Shown one piece after another: positions 18,286-26,033 of a stretch of DNA of 64,000 nucleotides. The stretch lies in assembly GCF_002067135.1 (NCBI RefSeq), contig NZ_CP020105.1, positions 3,720,001 through 3,784,000 on the forward strand, written 5' to 3'. The position numbers and the translations under genes were made by a program. Within the stretch, counting starts at the first letter, position 1, and every line of letters begins with the position of its first letter. The notes beneath the pieces were generated by a model, which was not told the origin of the DNA, searched no databases, and saw only the letters and a list, made by a program, of their open reading frames with translations. The DNA comes from Spirosoma rigui (GTDB lineage Bacteria > Bacteroidota > Bacteroidia > Cytophagales > Spirosomataceae).

Positions 18286-19233
18286 ATGATCGCACTGGAT
18301 ACCATTCGTGAGGCTCACGACCGCATCCGTCCGCATATCCATCGTACGGCCGTTCTCACGAATCAAACGATCAATGAAAAGGCCAATGCCCGGTTATTCT
18401 TTAAATGCGAAAACTTTCAGAAAATAGGCGCTTTCAAGGCGCGGGGTGGCCTGAACGCTGTGTTGCAGGTGGCTGCCAACCGCGAAGGAAAGGCGATTAC
18501 GACCCACTCATCGGGCAACCACGCGCAGGCAGTAGCGTTTGCGGCCCGGCAGGTGGGCCTGCCTGCGTACATCGTGATGCCGCGCACAGCCCCGCAGGTC
18601 AAGAAAGATGCCGTTCTGGGGTATGGGGCCGAGGTCATCGAGTGCGAACCAACACTCGACGCGCGCGAAGCCGGCGTGCGGACGGTTATGGAACGTACTG
18701 GCGCTGTTCTGGTGCACCCGTTCGACGATGACCGGGTCATTGCCGGACAGGCCACGGCCGCCAAAGAACTGATCGAAGACTACGGGCAGGAGGCCCGGTT
18801 CGATCTGATACTGGCTCCCGTGGGTGGCGGAGGCTTGCTGAGCGGTACCGCCCTGTCTACGCGCTATCTCTCGCCCGGCACCCGTGTCGTGGCCGGTGAA
18901 CCGGAAGGTGCTGCCGATGCGATCCTGTCGTTTCAGAGCGGCCGTGTGGAAAAAGCGCCCTACATCAACACCATTGCCGATGGGTTAATGACGTCCCTTA
19001 GCGAACGAACTCTGGCCATCATCCGAACGCACGTGACCGACATCCTGACCGTTTCCGACGCGGAAATCATCGCGGCCATGCGCCTGGTCTGGGAACGGAT
19101 GAAAATCATTATCGAGCCGTCCTGCGCCGTGCCACTCGCAGTCGTCCTGAAACACCCTGATCAGTTTGCCGGGCAGAAGGTCGGTATTATCCTGACGGGC
19201 GGTAACGTAGATTTGGGAAAACTTCCGTTCTGA
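18286..19233 (+). CDS. Threonine/serine dehydratase (PLP-dependent, catabolic or serine-racemase type)
   Basis: This 315-residue fold-type II PLP enzyme should deaminate threonine or serine to the 2-oxo acid, or racemise serine. The PLP lysine is in FQKIGAFKARGGLNA, the substrate loop is HSSGNHAQAVAF and the phosphate-binding glycine loop is PVGGGGLLSG. It lacks the C-terminal ACT-like regulatory domain of biosynthetic IlvA, so a catabolic TdcB or serine-racemase role is more likely. The GNAT gene follows 14 nt later, probably in the same transcript. Confidence 0.9.
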   Translation: MIALDTIREAHDRIRPHIHRTAVLTNQTINEKANARLFFKCENFQKIGAFKARGGLNAVLQVAANREGKAITTHSSGNHAQAVAFAARQVGLPAYIVMPRTAPQVKKDAVLGYGAEVIECEPTLDAREAGVRTVMERTGAVLVHPFDDDRVIAGQATAAKELIEDYGQEARFDLILAPVGGGGLLSGTALSTRYLSPGTRVVAGEPEGAADAILSFQSGRVEKAPYINTIADGLMTSLSERTLAIIRTHVTDILTVSDAEIIAAMRLVWERMKIIIEPSCAVPLAVVLKHPDQFAGQKVGIILTGGNVDLGKLPF

Positions 19234-19247
19234 GCCCGTTTATCCGT

Positions 19248-19673
19248 ATGATTATCATTCGCCCTGTTACCCCCGAACAGACCTACCCGCTCCGGCACGC
19301 GGTGCTCTGGCCCGACAAACCGCTCGACTACGTGAAGATTGAGCATGACAACGACGGGTATCATGTCGGGGCGTTTAGCAACGATGACCTGGTAGCGGTC
19401 ATTTCCCTGTTCGTCGACGTCGATACGTCCGGCCAGTCCGTTGCCCGATTTCGCAAGTTTGCGACCCATCCGGATTACCAGCGGAGGGGTATTGGTACGC
19501 AGTTGATGCACCATATCATTGGCGAGGCCCGGCGACGGCATGCGGTTTCACTCTGGTGCGATGCCCGGCTCGATGCGGCAGATTTCTACCGGCGCTTCGG
19601 GATGGAGCCCGTAAGCGAGGTATTCTACAAAGGAAGTGTACCCTATGCCAAATTTTCGCTAACCTTGGCCTAG
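19248..19673 (+). CDS. GNAT-family N-acetyltransferase
   Basis: This 141-residue protein has a GNAT fold. The acetyl-CoA pyrophosphate-binding motif A is FATHPDYQRRGIGTQLMHHI (R-R-G-I-G), with motif B around VSLWCDARLDAADFYRRFGM. The acceptor substrate cannot be told from sequence. It follows the threonine/serine dehydratase by 14 nt, suggesting co-transcription and perhaps an amino acid as acceptor. Cytoplasmic: no signal peptide. Confidence 0.88.
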   Translation: MIIIRPVTPEQTYPLRHAVLWPDKPLDYVKIEHDNDGYHVGAFSNDDLVAVISLFVDVDTSGQSVARFRKFATHPDYQRRGIGTQLMHHIIGEARRRHAVSLWCDARLDAADFYRRFGMEPVSEVFYKGSVPYAKFSLTLA

Positions 19674-19777
19674 GTACGTACCCTGAAGGGCCACGCTGGG
19701 GCGTAGGCAGACTAATGCTTCGTTAAGCGCGCTCGTTCGGGATGCAGTTATTATTAACGTCCAAACCCAGCCAACGC

Positions 19778-20161
19778 ATGAAAAAAATGGTAATTACCGG
19801 CCTGCTCCTGGTGGCGATCACCTCCGGAGTCATGGCACAAACGCAAAATCAGCCCGCCGTTCCCGTCGTAGCAACGGCGGATTCGGCTAACCTGAACGCT
19901 TACACCGGCACATACACATTTCCGTCGGGGAGTCCCATCCAAAAGTTTACAGTCTCTACCGAGAAAGGGGAGCTATATGGCGAGGCCGATACGTTCGGCA
20001 AGAACAAACTGGTGAAGCAGGCAAAAGCCGACACATACCAATCGACAAGTTCGTATGGCTCCATGATTACGTTCGTCAAAGACGTCGCCAACAAGACTAT
20101 CACCGGCCTGACCTTGAGCGCCCAGGGAACGGAGTTGGTGGCCAAGAAAGAGAATCCGTAA
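19778..20161 (+). CDS. Small exported protein of unknown function (DUF3471-like)
   Basis: The signal peptide MKKMVITGLLLVAITSGVMA is followed by about 107 residues beginning with the pattern LNAYTGTYTFPSGSPIQKFT. A conserved-looking YxGxY opening and beta-rich chain resemble the small DUF3471-type domain often attached to beta-lactamase-like enzymes, here standing alone. An upstream ATG at 19742 would put 12 residues before the signal peptide, so 19778 is preferred. No catalytic residues are evident. The gene is separated from the next by a large hairpin. Confidence 0.65.
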   Translation: MKKMVITGLLLVAITSGVMAQTQNQPAVPVVATADSANLNAYTGTYTFPSGSPIQKFTVSTEKGELYGEADTFGKNKLVKQAKADTYQSTSSYGSMITFVKDVANKTITGLTLSAQGTELVAKKENP

Positions 20162-20172
20162 CCTGACCCCGT

Positions 20173-20239
20173 AAATAATGGTTACTATAACAGAACCGGC
20201 TGCACACAGCCACTGGGTCTGTAATAGTAACCATTATTT
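20173..20239. repeat. 16-bp perfect inverted repeat with a structured loop
   Basis: AAATAATGGTTACTAT (20173-20188) and its exact reverse complement (20224-20239) enclose a 35-nt loop. Inside the loop ACAGAACC/GGTCTGT and GGCT/AGCC can pair, so the whole element may fold as one long rod. It lies between two rightward genes, has no strong T run, and ends 21 nt before the next start codon. Confidence 0.7.
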
Positions 20240-20260
20240 GTTCGACAGGAATTCTCAACA

Positions 20261-21571
20261 ATGAAAACAAAACCAATTTTAGTAGTCGCCCTGCTGGCGA
20301 CCCTGGCCGCCTGCGGACCCAAGAAAGAAGCGGGTGAAACGGCGAAAACGGTCGCTACTACGAGCCAAGCCGTCAATTTGCCGGCTCCGTACACCACGAA
20401 GTCAGCCGTTCACTACAGTAACGTAGTAGGCTGGGCTGACGGAAAAACGCCCCAGGCACCGGCTGGCTTCACCGTCACCGAATACGCCCGGGACCTGAAA
20501 AGTCCGCGCTGGATATACGTTGCTGGCAATGGTGATGTGTTCGTGGCCGAGTCCAACACGGAGCCGAAATCGGTCAAGAAAAAAGTTGTTTCGGCCGTAT
20601 CGGGACAGAGTAAATCGCAGCCATCCGGCGAGAGTGCCAACCGGATTACCCTCCTGCGTGATACCAACAAGGACGGCAAACCTGAGATGCGGGAAGTTTT
20701 TCTGACCGGTCTCAACCAACCCTTCGGGATGCTGGTGCTGGGTAATAGTTTCTACGCGGCCAATACTGACGGTCTGATGCAGTTTCCCTATAAAGAAGGG
20801 CAAACGAAAATGACGGCTGCAGGAAAGAAAATTCTGGAATTGCCCGCCGGTGGCTATAACAACCACTGGACACGCAACCTGCTCGCCAGCACCGATGGTA
20901 AGAAAATTTACATCTCGGTTGGGTCGGGCAGCAACGTGGGCGAGAATGGTATGGAAAATGAAGTACGCCGGGCCAACATCCTTGAAATTAACCCGGATGG
21001 TTCGGGCGAACGGATTTTTGCCAGCGGTTTGCGAAATCCTGTGGGTATGGATTGGCAACCCACCACGAAAACGCTGTATACTGCCGTCAATGAGCGCGAC
21101 GAACTGGGCGATGACCTGGTGCCCGATTACCTGACGAGTGTAAAAGAAGGTGCATTCTATGGCTGGCCCTATTCGTATTTCGGCCAGAATGAAGACCCGC
21201 GCCGGAAGGGTGAGCGGCCGGATCTGGTTAAGAAGGCCGTGATGCCCGACGTTCCAATGGGTTCCCACACGGCTTCGCTGGGGCTGGCTTTCTACGATGG
21301 TACGGCTTTCCCGGAGAAATACCGGAATGGAGCCTTCATTGGGCAGCATGGTTCCTGGAACCGGTCGGAGTTTTCGGGATACAAGGTTATGTTCGTTCCG
21401 TTCAACGAGGGCAAACCCGGCAAACCGGAGGACTTCCTGACAGGGTTCGTGGCTGGAAAAGATAAAGATGTGTATGGCCGACCCGTAGGGGTTGCGGTAC
21501 TGCCCGATGGTTCGCTGCTCGTTGCCGATGATGCCGCCGGACGTATCTGGCGTATTGCGGCCACGAAATAA
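20261..21571 (+). CDS. Lipoprotein PQQ-type sugar (sorbosone/glucose) dehydrogenase
   Basis: This 436-residue protein has a lipoprotein signal (VVALLATLAACGPKK, Cys at about 18). It carries a six-bladed propeller of the soluble glucose/L-sorbosone dehydrogenase family, with typical segments SPRWIYVAGNGDVFVAESN, LNQPFGMLVLGN, FASGLRNPVGMDWQP, YGWPYSYFGQ and HGSWNRSEFSGY. Such enzymes oxidise sugars in the periplasm with PQQ and pass electrons to the respiratory chain. PQQ use is inferred from the family. No PQQ-synthesis genes are in the window. Convergent with the outer-membrane protein gene and ended by two hairpins. Confidence 0.88.
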   Translation: MKTKPILVVALLATLAACGPKKEAGETAKTVATTSQAVNLPAPYTTKSAVHYSNVVGWADGKTPQAPAGFTVTEYARDLKSPRWIYVAGNGDVFVAESNTEPKSVKKKVVSAVSGQSKSQPSGESANRITLLRDTNKDGKPEMREVFLTGLNQPFGMLVLGNSFYAANTDGLMQFPYKEGQTKMTAAGKKILELPAGGYNNHWTRNLLASTDGKKIYISVGSGSNVGENGMENEVRRANILEINPDGSGERIFASGLRNPVGMDWQPTTKTLYTAVNERDELGDDLVPDYLTSVKEGAFYGWPYSYFGQNEDPRRKGERPDLVKKAVMPDVPMGSHTASLGLAFYDGTAFPEKYRNGAFIGQHGSWNRSEFSGYKVMFVPFNEGKPGKPEDFLTGFVAGKDKDVYGRPVGVAVLPDGSLLVADDAAGRIWRIAATK

Positions 21572-21594
21572 CTTGCATCCCCAGGCATATAAAT

Positions 21595-21664
21595 CCTTTC
21601 TAGCTACCGAGTTGGCTGTGTACATCACTTATAAAGCACACAGCCAACTCGGTAGCTAGAAAGG
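21595..21664. repeat. 27-bp perfect inverted repeat at a convergent junction
   Basis: Arms 21595-21621 and 21638-21664 are exact reverse complements (ends CCTTTC / GAAAGG), with a 16-nt loop. It lies 23 nt after the sugar dehydrogenase stop, and a normal bidirectional terminator follows within 5 nt, so it is not needed for termination. Confidence 0.75.
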
Positions 21665-21668
21665 CAAC

Positions 21669-21716
21669 AAAAAGCTCCGTCAACATAGTGTGGTTGACGG
21701 AGCTTTTCTTGTTTTT
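21669..21716. terminator. Bidirectional intrinsic terminator
   Basis: The 15-bp stem AAAAGCTCCGTCAAC (21670-21684) / GTTGACGGAGCTTTT (21693-21707) has an 8-nt loop and T-rich flanks on both strands. It lies 11 nt outside the stop of the leftward gene (21728) and downstream of the rightward gene ending at 21571. Confidence 0.88.
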
Positions 21717-21727
21717 GTCGGGTCCGA

Positions 21728-23515
21728 TTAAAACTGATAGAACACCCGCGCCCGCAGGCCAACGCAGGCACCATCCTGCCAGTTTACCGTGCTCCTGGCC
21801 GACAGGTTCATAACCGGTCCTGCTTGACCTACCCAATGATTGCGAGCCCATTCCAGACCCGCACCCAGCGATAGACTGTTTACCAGATCAATTGGTCGGC
21901 TGATCTGATAACTGGCCGTTTCGGTAGTACGGAAAAACGGCGGACGGTATTCAAACGTCACGTGCTCCCGACTTTGCAGGTTAAAGGTAGTACCCACCGA
22001 CGGGAGCAGACTAAACGATTTGTTCAGCGGGATACGATACCCGACACTCAGCGGAATCTGCACAATTTCCGTATGAATGCCGATGTTCATCAACTGGTTG
22101 CGGGGGTCAATGCCGCCCCGCACGTAGTCGCGCCGGAAATTCTGGTGGTTATTTTTGTCAAATTCTTCGTCGGAGCCAAACCTGCCACCCGCGAAAGAAG
22201 CCAGGCCGAGTCCGGTACTTACCCGCAGGTGTTTACCGATAACGACCTCGCCCAGTACACTGCCACTAACCAGCTTGTTCATCACGTCCAGACCCGCGCC
22301 TAGCCGGTAACCGATGGCGAGTTGATTGACGGACTGGCTGGCGGGCTGGGCCGCGGGGGCTGCCGTGCCGCCCACGATCGTGGTGCGGGTAGGACGTATC
22401 CGGCGGGCCCGGTAGGCCAGGGGTGACTTCCAGTCGATGGTCCCCAGCGTGAGTGGCCGGCTCGTAACAGTTTCGTAGGCAACCGCTGGTTGGCTCGACG
22501 ATGCATCCACGCTCACACCCGCGTCATTCGGTTGGACCGGGTTATCTCCGGCCATAGTACCGGTGGCTGATCCCGACGAACCGGTATAGGCTCCGGCCGC
22601 AGACGAACGGTTGCCCCGGCTGGCAACGCCGTTGGTACGGGAGGTGCGGAATGGCGTTGCACTGCGTTCATTTGCCTGGCGTGTCGACCGACTTTCCGAA
22701 GCCGGACGGCTGTTGGTAGCGCCCGCGTTACCCGTTGGTGTTATCGTGGTGCTGGTAGCTTCTTCCGGCGCACTGGCGGCCTGACTGGTTCCGGCAACGC
22801 GCCGGTCGGACCGCTTTGTCGTTTCGACCGGGGTGATCGATTCGTCGGTAGTCGGCTCCGTAGCGGGCAGGCTGTTGGGTCGTGCTTCGCCACCTTGGTC
22901 GGGAGTTGACGACCGCGTTACCGACCGTTGTGAATCGGTATTACGAACCAGTGGCTGGTTCCGGTCGGTGACGCTGGGCTGCCCGGTGTTCGGCTCATCA
23001 GCCGGTCGTTGGGCTACCCGGTTCTGTGACGTACCGGAAGGGCTGGGAACGGTGATATACCGGGTGATGAATACGGTGTCGGGGCGGGCCGCAGCAGTTG
23101 GCGCTCGATCAGCCAGTAGATCAGCCTGGCCGTCGGCCGGTGTTGCTACTGGTGACGTCTGCTCATGAACCGATAAGGCCGGGGCATCTGATCCCGCGGG
23201 CGACGGGGCAGGGTGAACGATCGTAGCCGGTTGTTTAGCCGACAACTGGCTGCGAAGGTCATTGATTTGGGAGCGCTGCCAGACGGCAACGCTGATCAGC
23301 ACGGCGGTGCTGACAGCCGCGGCTGCCATTAGCCAGGGTTGTGCCGACCAGGCGCTACCGGTAAAGGGCTGATGTACGGCTGGTGAACCGGGCGCTGGTA
23401 CGGGTGCAGCCTGCTGGAGGGATGCCTGCATGCGGGCCCAGTCTTTCTCATTAAACTCCGGCCGGATACTTTCCAGTTTCCGCCGGATGCTATCGCTAAA
23501 ACGGTCAGTTTTCAT
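21728..23515 (-). CDS. Predicted inner-to-outer-membrane protein: anti-sigma-like N-terminus, TM helix, long linker, PorT-like barrel
   Basis: The 595-residue chain begins MKTDRFSDSIRRKLESIRPE, a short acidic/basic helix pair like the cytoplasmic heads encoded next to ECF sigma genes. A membrane helix follows (about 61-80, WLMAAAAVSTAVLISVAVW), then some 310 residues rich in Ser/Thr/Ala/Pro/Gln. The C-terminal 195 residues form an eight-strand-like barrel (IGYRLGAGLDVMNKLVSG to LRARVFYQF). The start overlaps the sigma stop by 11 nt (ATGAAAACTGA), so the two genes are translationally coupled. An ATG at 23542 would lengthen the overlap and is less likely. The role may be sensing envelope state and holding the sigma factor, which is inferred. 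Confidence 0.75.
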   Translation of the reverse strand: MKTDRFSDSIRRKLESIRPEFNEKDWARMQASLQQAAPVPAPGSPAVHQPFTGSAWSAQPWLMAAAAVSTAVLISVAVWQRSQINDLRSQLSAKQPATIVHPAPSPAGSDAPALSVHEQTSPVATPADGQADLLADRAPTAAARPDTVFITRYITVPSPSGTSQNRVAQRPADEPNTGQPSVTDRNQPLVRNTDSQRSVTRSSTPDQGGEARPNSLPATEPTTDESITPVETTKRSDRRVAGTSQAASAPEEATSTTITPTGNAGATNSRPASESRSTRQANERSATPFRTSRTNGVASRGNRSSAAGAYTGSSGSATGTMAGDNPVQPNDAGVSVDASSSQPAVAYETVTSRPLTLGTIDWKSPLAYRARRIRPTRTTIVGGTAAPAAQPASQSVNQLAIGYRLGAGLDVMNKLVSGSVLGEVVIGKHLRVSTGLGLASFAGGRFGSDEEFDKNNHQNFRRDYVRGGIDPRNQLMNIGIHTEIVQIPLSVGYRIPLNKSFSLLPSVGTTFNLQSREHVTFEYRPPFFRTTETASYQISRPIDLVNSLSLGAGLEWARNHWVGQAGPVMNLSARSTVNWQDGACVGLRARVFYQF

Positions 23516-24113
23516 AATGTTGGACGGGGGCAGCCGAGCCATTAGATGGGTGGAACGGATACGCCTGTTTAATCAGTACCTGCAGCTTTTGCCGGGCGCG
23601 GGCAAAATTTGAGCGGACGGTTGCTTCGTTATGTTCGAGCAAGCCGGCAATCTCATGCAGACTATAGCCGTCAACCACGTGCATCATGAAGACGGTGCGG
23701 TAGGTGGGGCTTAGCTGTTGAACAAGGGCCAGAATCTCTTCGGCGGCCATCTGATCAACAACATCATCGTTAAACGCTACCTGCTCACCCGCGTCGAGCG
23801 AAGTGTGCTGATCAAAGCGGCTGTTGCGCCGGTAGTGGCTGATGGCCGTATTGACCAGTATTGTCCGGAGCCAGGCTTTGAAAGGGAGCGTCTCATCGTA
23901 TTTGTCCATGTGCTGAAACGCTTTCAGAAAGCCTTCATTCAGCACGTCCTCCGCTTCTTCAGAGCTGGACGTATAGCGCAGGCATATACTCTTTGCGTAA
24001 CCGAAAAACTGCTTGAACAGCGTTCGTTGCGCGCGAGGGTCATTGACACGACAAGCCCGTATGACGCTCGGGAGGTCATTGTCAGTGAAGGTAGACGTCT
24101 TTTTGAAGAACAA
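23505..24113 (-). CDS. ECF-type RNA polymerase sigma factor
   Basis: This 202-residue sigma-70 factor of the extracytoplasmic-function class has region 2 in FGYAKSICLRYTSSSEEAED and KAFQHMDKYDETLPFKAWLR. Region 4 contains LSPTYRTVFMMHVVDGYSLH and the helix-turn-helix EIAGLLEHNEATVRSNFARA. It should direct RNA polymerase to an envelope-related regulon. The next gene overlaps it by 11 nt and encodes a membrane-spanning barrel protein that is the likely regulator. No classical zinc anti-sigma gene is adjacent. The 150-nt upstream gap carries TATCTTTA on the minus strand, one base from the promoter core. Confidence 0.93.
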   Translation of the reverse strand: MFFKKTSTFTDNDLPSVIRACRVNDPRAQRTLFKQFFGYAKSICLRYTSSSEEAEDVLNEGFLKAFQHMDKYDETLPFKAWLRTILVNTAISHYRRNSRFDQHTSLDAGEQVAFNDDVVDQMAAEEILALVQQLSPTYRTVFMMHVVDGYSLHEIAGLLEHNEATVRSNFARARQKLQVLIKQAYPFHPSNGSAAPVQHYEN

Positions 24114-24293
24114 GTTCAGTCAGATTTATAGGATCGCCTATTGAATAAAACCCGTAGTATAAAGATAGTACGCAGGGGTGGAGAAAAGTGTTGCAGACCC
24201 TGGTCGAGAAAGTATTTTTTTTAGGCTTGCCACGTTTGCCAACCCCCTGACGTATTGTGAGAAATGGATGTTTTGATGTCTGTGAACAGCAAA

Positions 24294-25019
24294 ATGAATA
24301 TACTGCTACTTGGTGATGAACATGCGTACGGATACGGACTGCCCGGTCGCCAACTCAGCTACATGGCTCATTTTATTCGGCAACTCAGCCGGACGGGTCG
24401 GTCGGTAGCCGTTGAGGCTTATTCCCATCTGACCCTGCGGGAATCAACAGCTTTGCTGACCCGGCTCCCGCTTCATCAGTACGATCTGATCATTCTGCAA
24501 CTGGGCCCTGACCTGATCGAGCGCAGGCTCCCCGTTTTGTACGCAACCGACGCACCGGATGCCGCTGGCCGGGAGCTGATTCCCATACCGGGTCGGGCCG
24601 ACACCGTGAGTTTTTTAAAGAAAACCGGGCAGGTGGCCCGAAAACTATTTAACCTGGCGGCTTCGGCGGTGCCATCGCTCAACTGTCCGGGCGGCCTGGT
24701 GAACCTGCTGAAACTCCTGCGACCCTACCGGCATAATGTGCTACTGATGACCCCGTTTCCGAGCGAAACCTGGCTGGATCAGTGGATGCGCGAACACAGC
24801 CGGCTGGTAGTGCTCGAACAGGGACGAAGTCAGTCTTTTAGTGTATTCGATACCAGTAATGTTGTGAGGCCCCGAAATGAATTTTTCCTCGCCAACGACC
24901 GCGAACACCTTAACGGTATCAGCCACGAATTGATTGGCCGGGCGCTGTTTGATTTCTACCAGTCGGCCCCCACGATCGTTACTGTCCAGAGTATCAACCG
25001 CAACGAGCTACCCTATTGA
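24294..25019 (+). CDS. SGNH-hydrolase-like protein lacking the usual serine
   Basis: The chain of about 241 residues resembles SGNH/GDSL esterases. It opens MNILLLGDEHAYGYGLPG where the family has GDS, so the catalytic Ser position is Glu. Block III reads IILQLGPDL instead of GxND. The C-terminal Asp/His block is present as ANDREHLNGISHELIGRALF. It is therefore a divergent or inactive member, or it uses different chemistry. No signal peptide is seen. An ATG at 24264 would add 10 residues and cannot be excluded. Divergent from the ECF sigma gene, with a lipoprotein gene 48 nt downstream. Confidence 0.6.
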   Translation: MNILLLGDEHAYGYGLPGRQLSYMAHFIRQLSRTGRSVAVEAYSHLTLRESTALLTRLPLHQYDLIILQLGPDLIERRLPVLYATDAPDAAGRELIPIPGRADTVSFLKKTGQVARKLFNLAASAVPSLNCPGGLVNLLKLLRPYRHNVLLMTPFPSETWLDQWMREHSRLVVLEQGRSQSFSVFDTSNVVRPRNEFFLANDREHLNGISHELIGRALFDFYQSAPTIVTVQSINRNELPY

Positions 25020-25067
25020 TCGTACACTCTACTTGTACCTATTACTAAATTCATTTTTAATACTACC

Positions 25068-25883
25068 ATGAAAAAGCAACTAATGATAGGCATGGTTGCA
25101 GCGGCTCTAATGGCTGGCTGCGACAAAACCAGTTCGGTCCAGCCCGATGATCAGACCGCTTCGTCGTCAGCGCGGAATGCTGCCGTGGACGGCTTCGGAA
25201 AAGGCACCGTGATCACGCAGGACAAACTGCCAACGGCCGTTCTCGATTACCTCAATAAAACATACGCGGGGTTCACGTTTGTTCAGGGTGTACAGGGTAC
25301 CGACCGGGCCGGTGCTACGTTCTACGCTGTCGTGATTGAGCAGGGTGGCGTTCGCTACCACCTGCACTTCGACGCCAACGGTGTTCTGCAACCAGGCCGG
25401 GGCGGTAAAGGGGGGCCGGGACCGAAAGAGGCCAACGAAACAACCATAACCCAGGATAAACTGCCGCAGGCGATCCGGGATTACCTGACCGCTACCTATG
25501 CCGGCTACACGTTTGATTCGGCGGAGCAGGCTGCTGATTCGGCGGGTGTTGTGCTGTATTACGAAGTGAACATCAAGCAGGCTGATAAGCTTATCCACCT
25601 GAACTTCGACGCAACGGGTAAGCTGCTGGAGCGTCCCAAAGGAGGCAAGGGCGACCACGGCCCGAAAGGCGCAGGCACCGCCATCACGCAGGATAAATTG
25701 CCCGCAGCTACGCTGACCTACCTGACCGCCAACTACGCTGGCTATACTTTTGGCCGGGCGGAGCAGGTGACAACCCGCGACGGGGTGACGATCTACGCCG
25801 TGATGATCAAGCAGGGTGATACGCCTTACTTCCTGATTTTTGACGCCAACGGCGCTTTCGTCAGCGTTCGGACGAAGAAATAA
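25068..25883 (+). CDS. Lipoprotein with three PepSY-like (DUF2874) repeats
   Basis: This 271-residue lipoprotein (MVAAALMAGCDKTSS, lipidated Cys at about 19) has three internal repeats of about 78 residues. Each begins ITQDKLP, continues with a helix ending in YAGYTF or YAGFTF, and finishes with strands such as GVRYHLHFDANGVL, LIHLNFDATGKL and TPYFLIFDANGAF. Gly/Lys-rich connectors (GRGGKGGPGPKE, KGGKGDHGPK) separate them. This is the small PepSY-like fold seen in many Bacteroidota periplasmic proteins. Its ligand is unknown. A hairpin terminator follows. Confidence 0.8.
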   Translation: MKKQLMIGMVAAALMAGCDKTSSVQPDDQTASSSARNAAVDGFGKGTVITQDKLPTAVLDYLNKTYAGFTFVQGVQGTDRAGATFYAVVIEQGGVRYHLHFDANGVLQPGRGGKGGPGPKEANETTITQDKLPQAIRDYLTATYAGYTFDSAEQAADSAGVVLYYEVNIKQADKLIHLNFDATGKLLERPKGGKGDHGPKGAGTAITQDKLPAATLTYLTANYAGYTFGRAEQVTTRDGVTIYAVMIKQGDTPYFLIFDANGAFVSVRTKK

Positions 25884-25899
25884 CCAATCTCCACGCTGT

Positions 25900-25937
25900 A
25901 AACAAAAAAGCGCCCTGCACAGGGCGCTTTTTTGTTT
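25900..25937. terminator. Intrinsic terminator, usable in both directions
   Basis: 18-bp arms AAACAAAAAAGCGCCCTG (25900-25917) / CAGGGCGCTTTTTTGTTT (25920-25937) are separated by two bases. It has a GC core with A/T outer tracts on both sides and lies between convergent genes ending at 25883 and 26034. Confidence 0.9.
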
Positions 25938-26033
25938 GGAGTCCTCTACGTGGTTCGTTAGAACGCTGGTAGTGACTGTACCTATAAACTGAAGGTTGAG
26001 ACCAGGCCCGTATCAGGCCACTGGCAGAAAGCA

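Noticed and set aside
20402..21628. Minus-strand frame of 408 codons opposite the lipoprotein dehydrogenase
   Set aside because: The plus strand has lipobox and family motifs. The minus frame also runs into the long inverted repeat.
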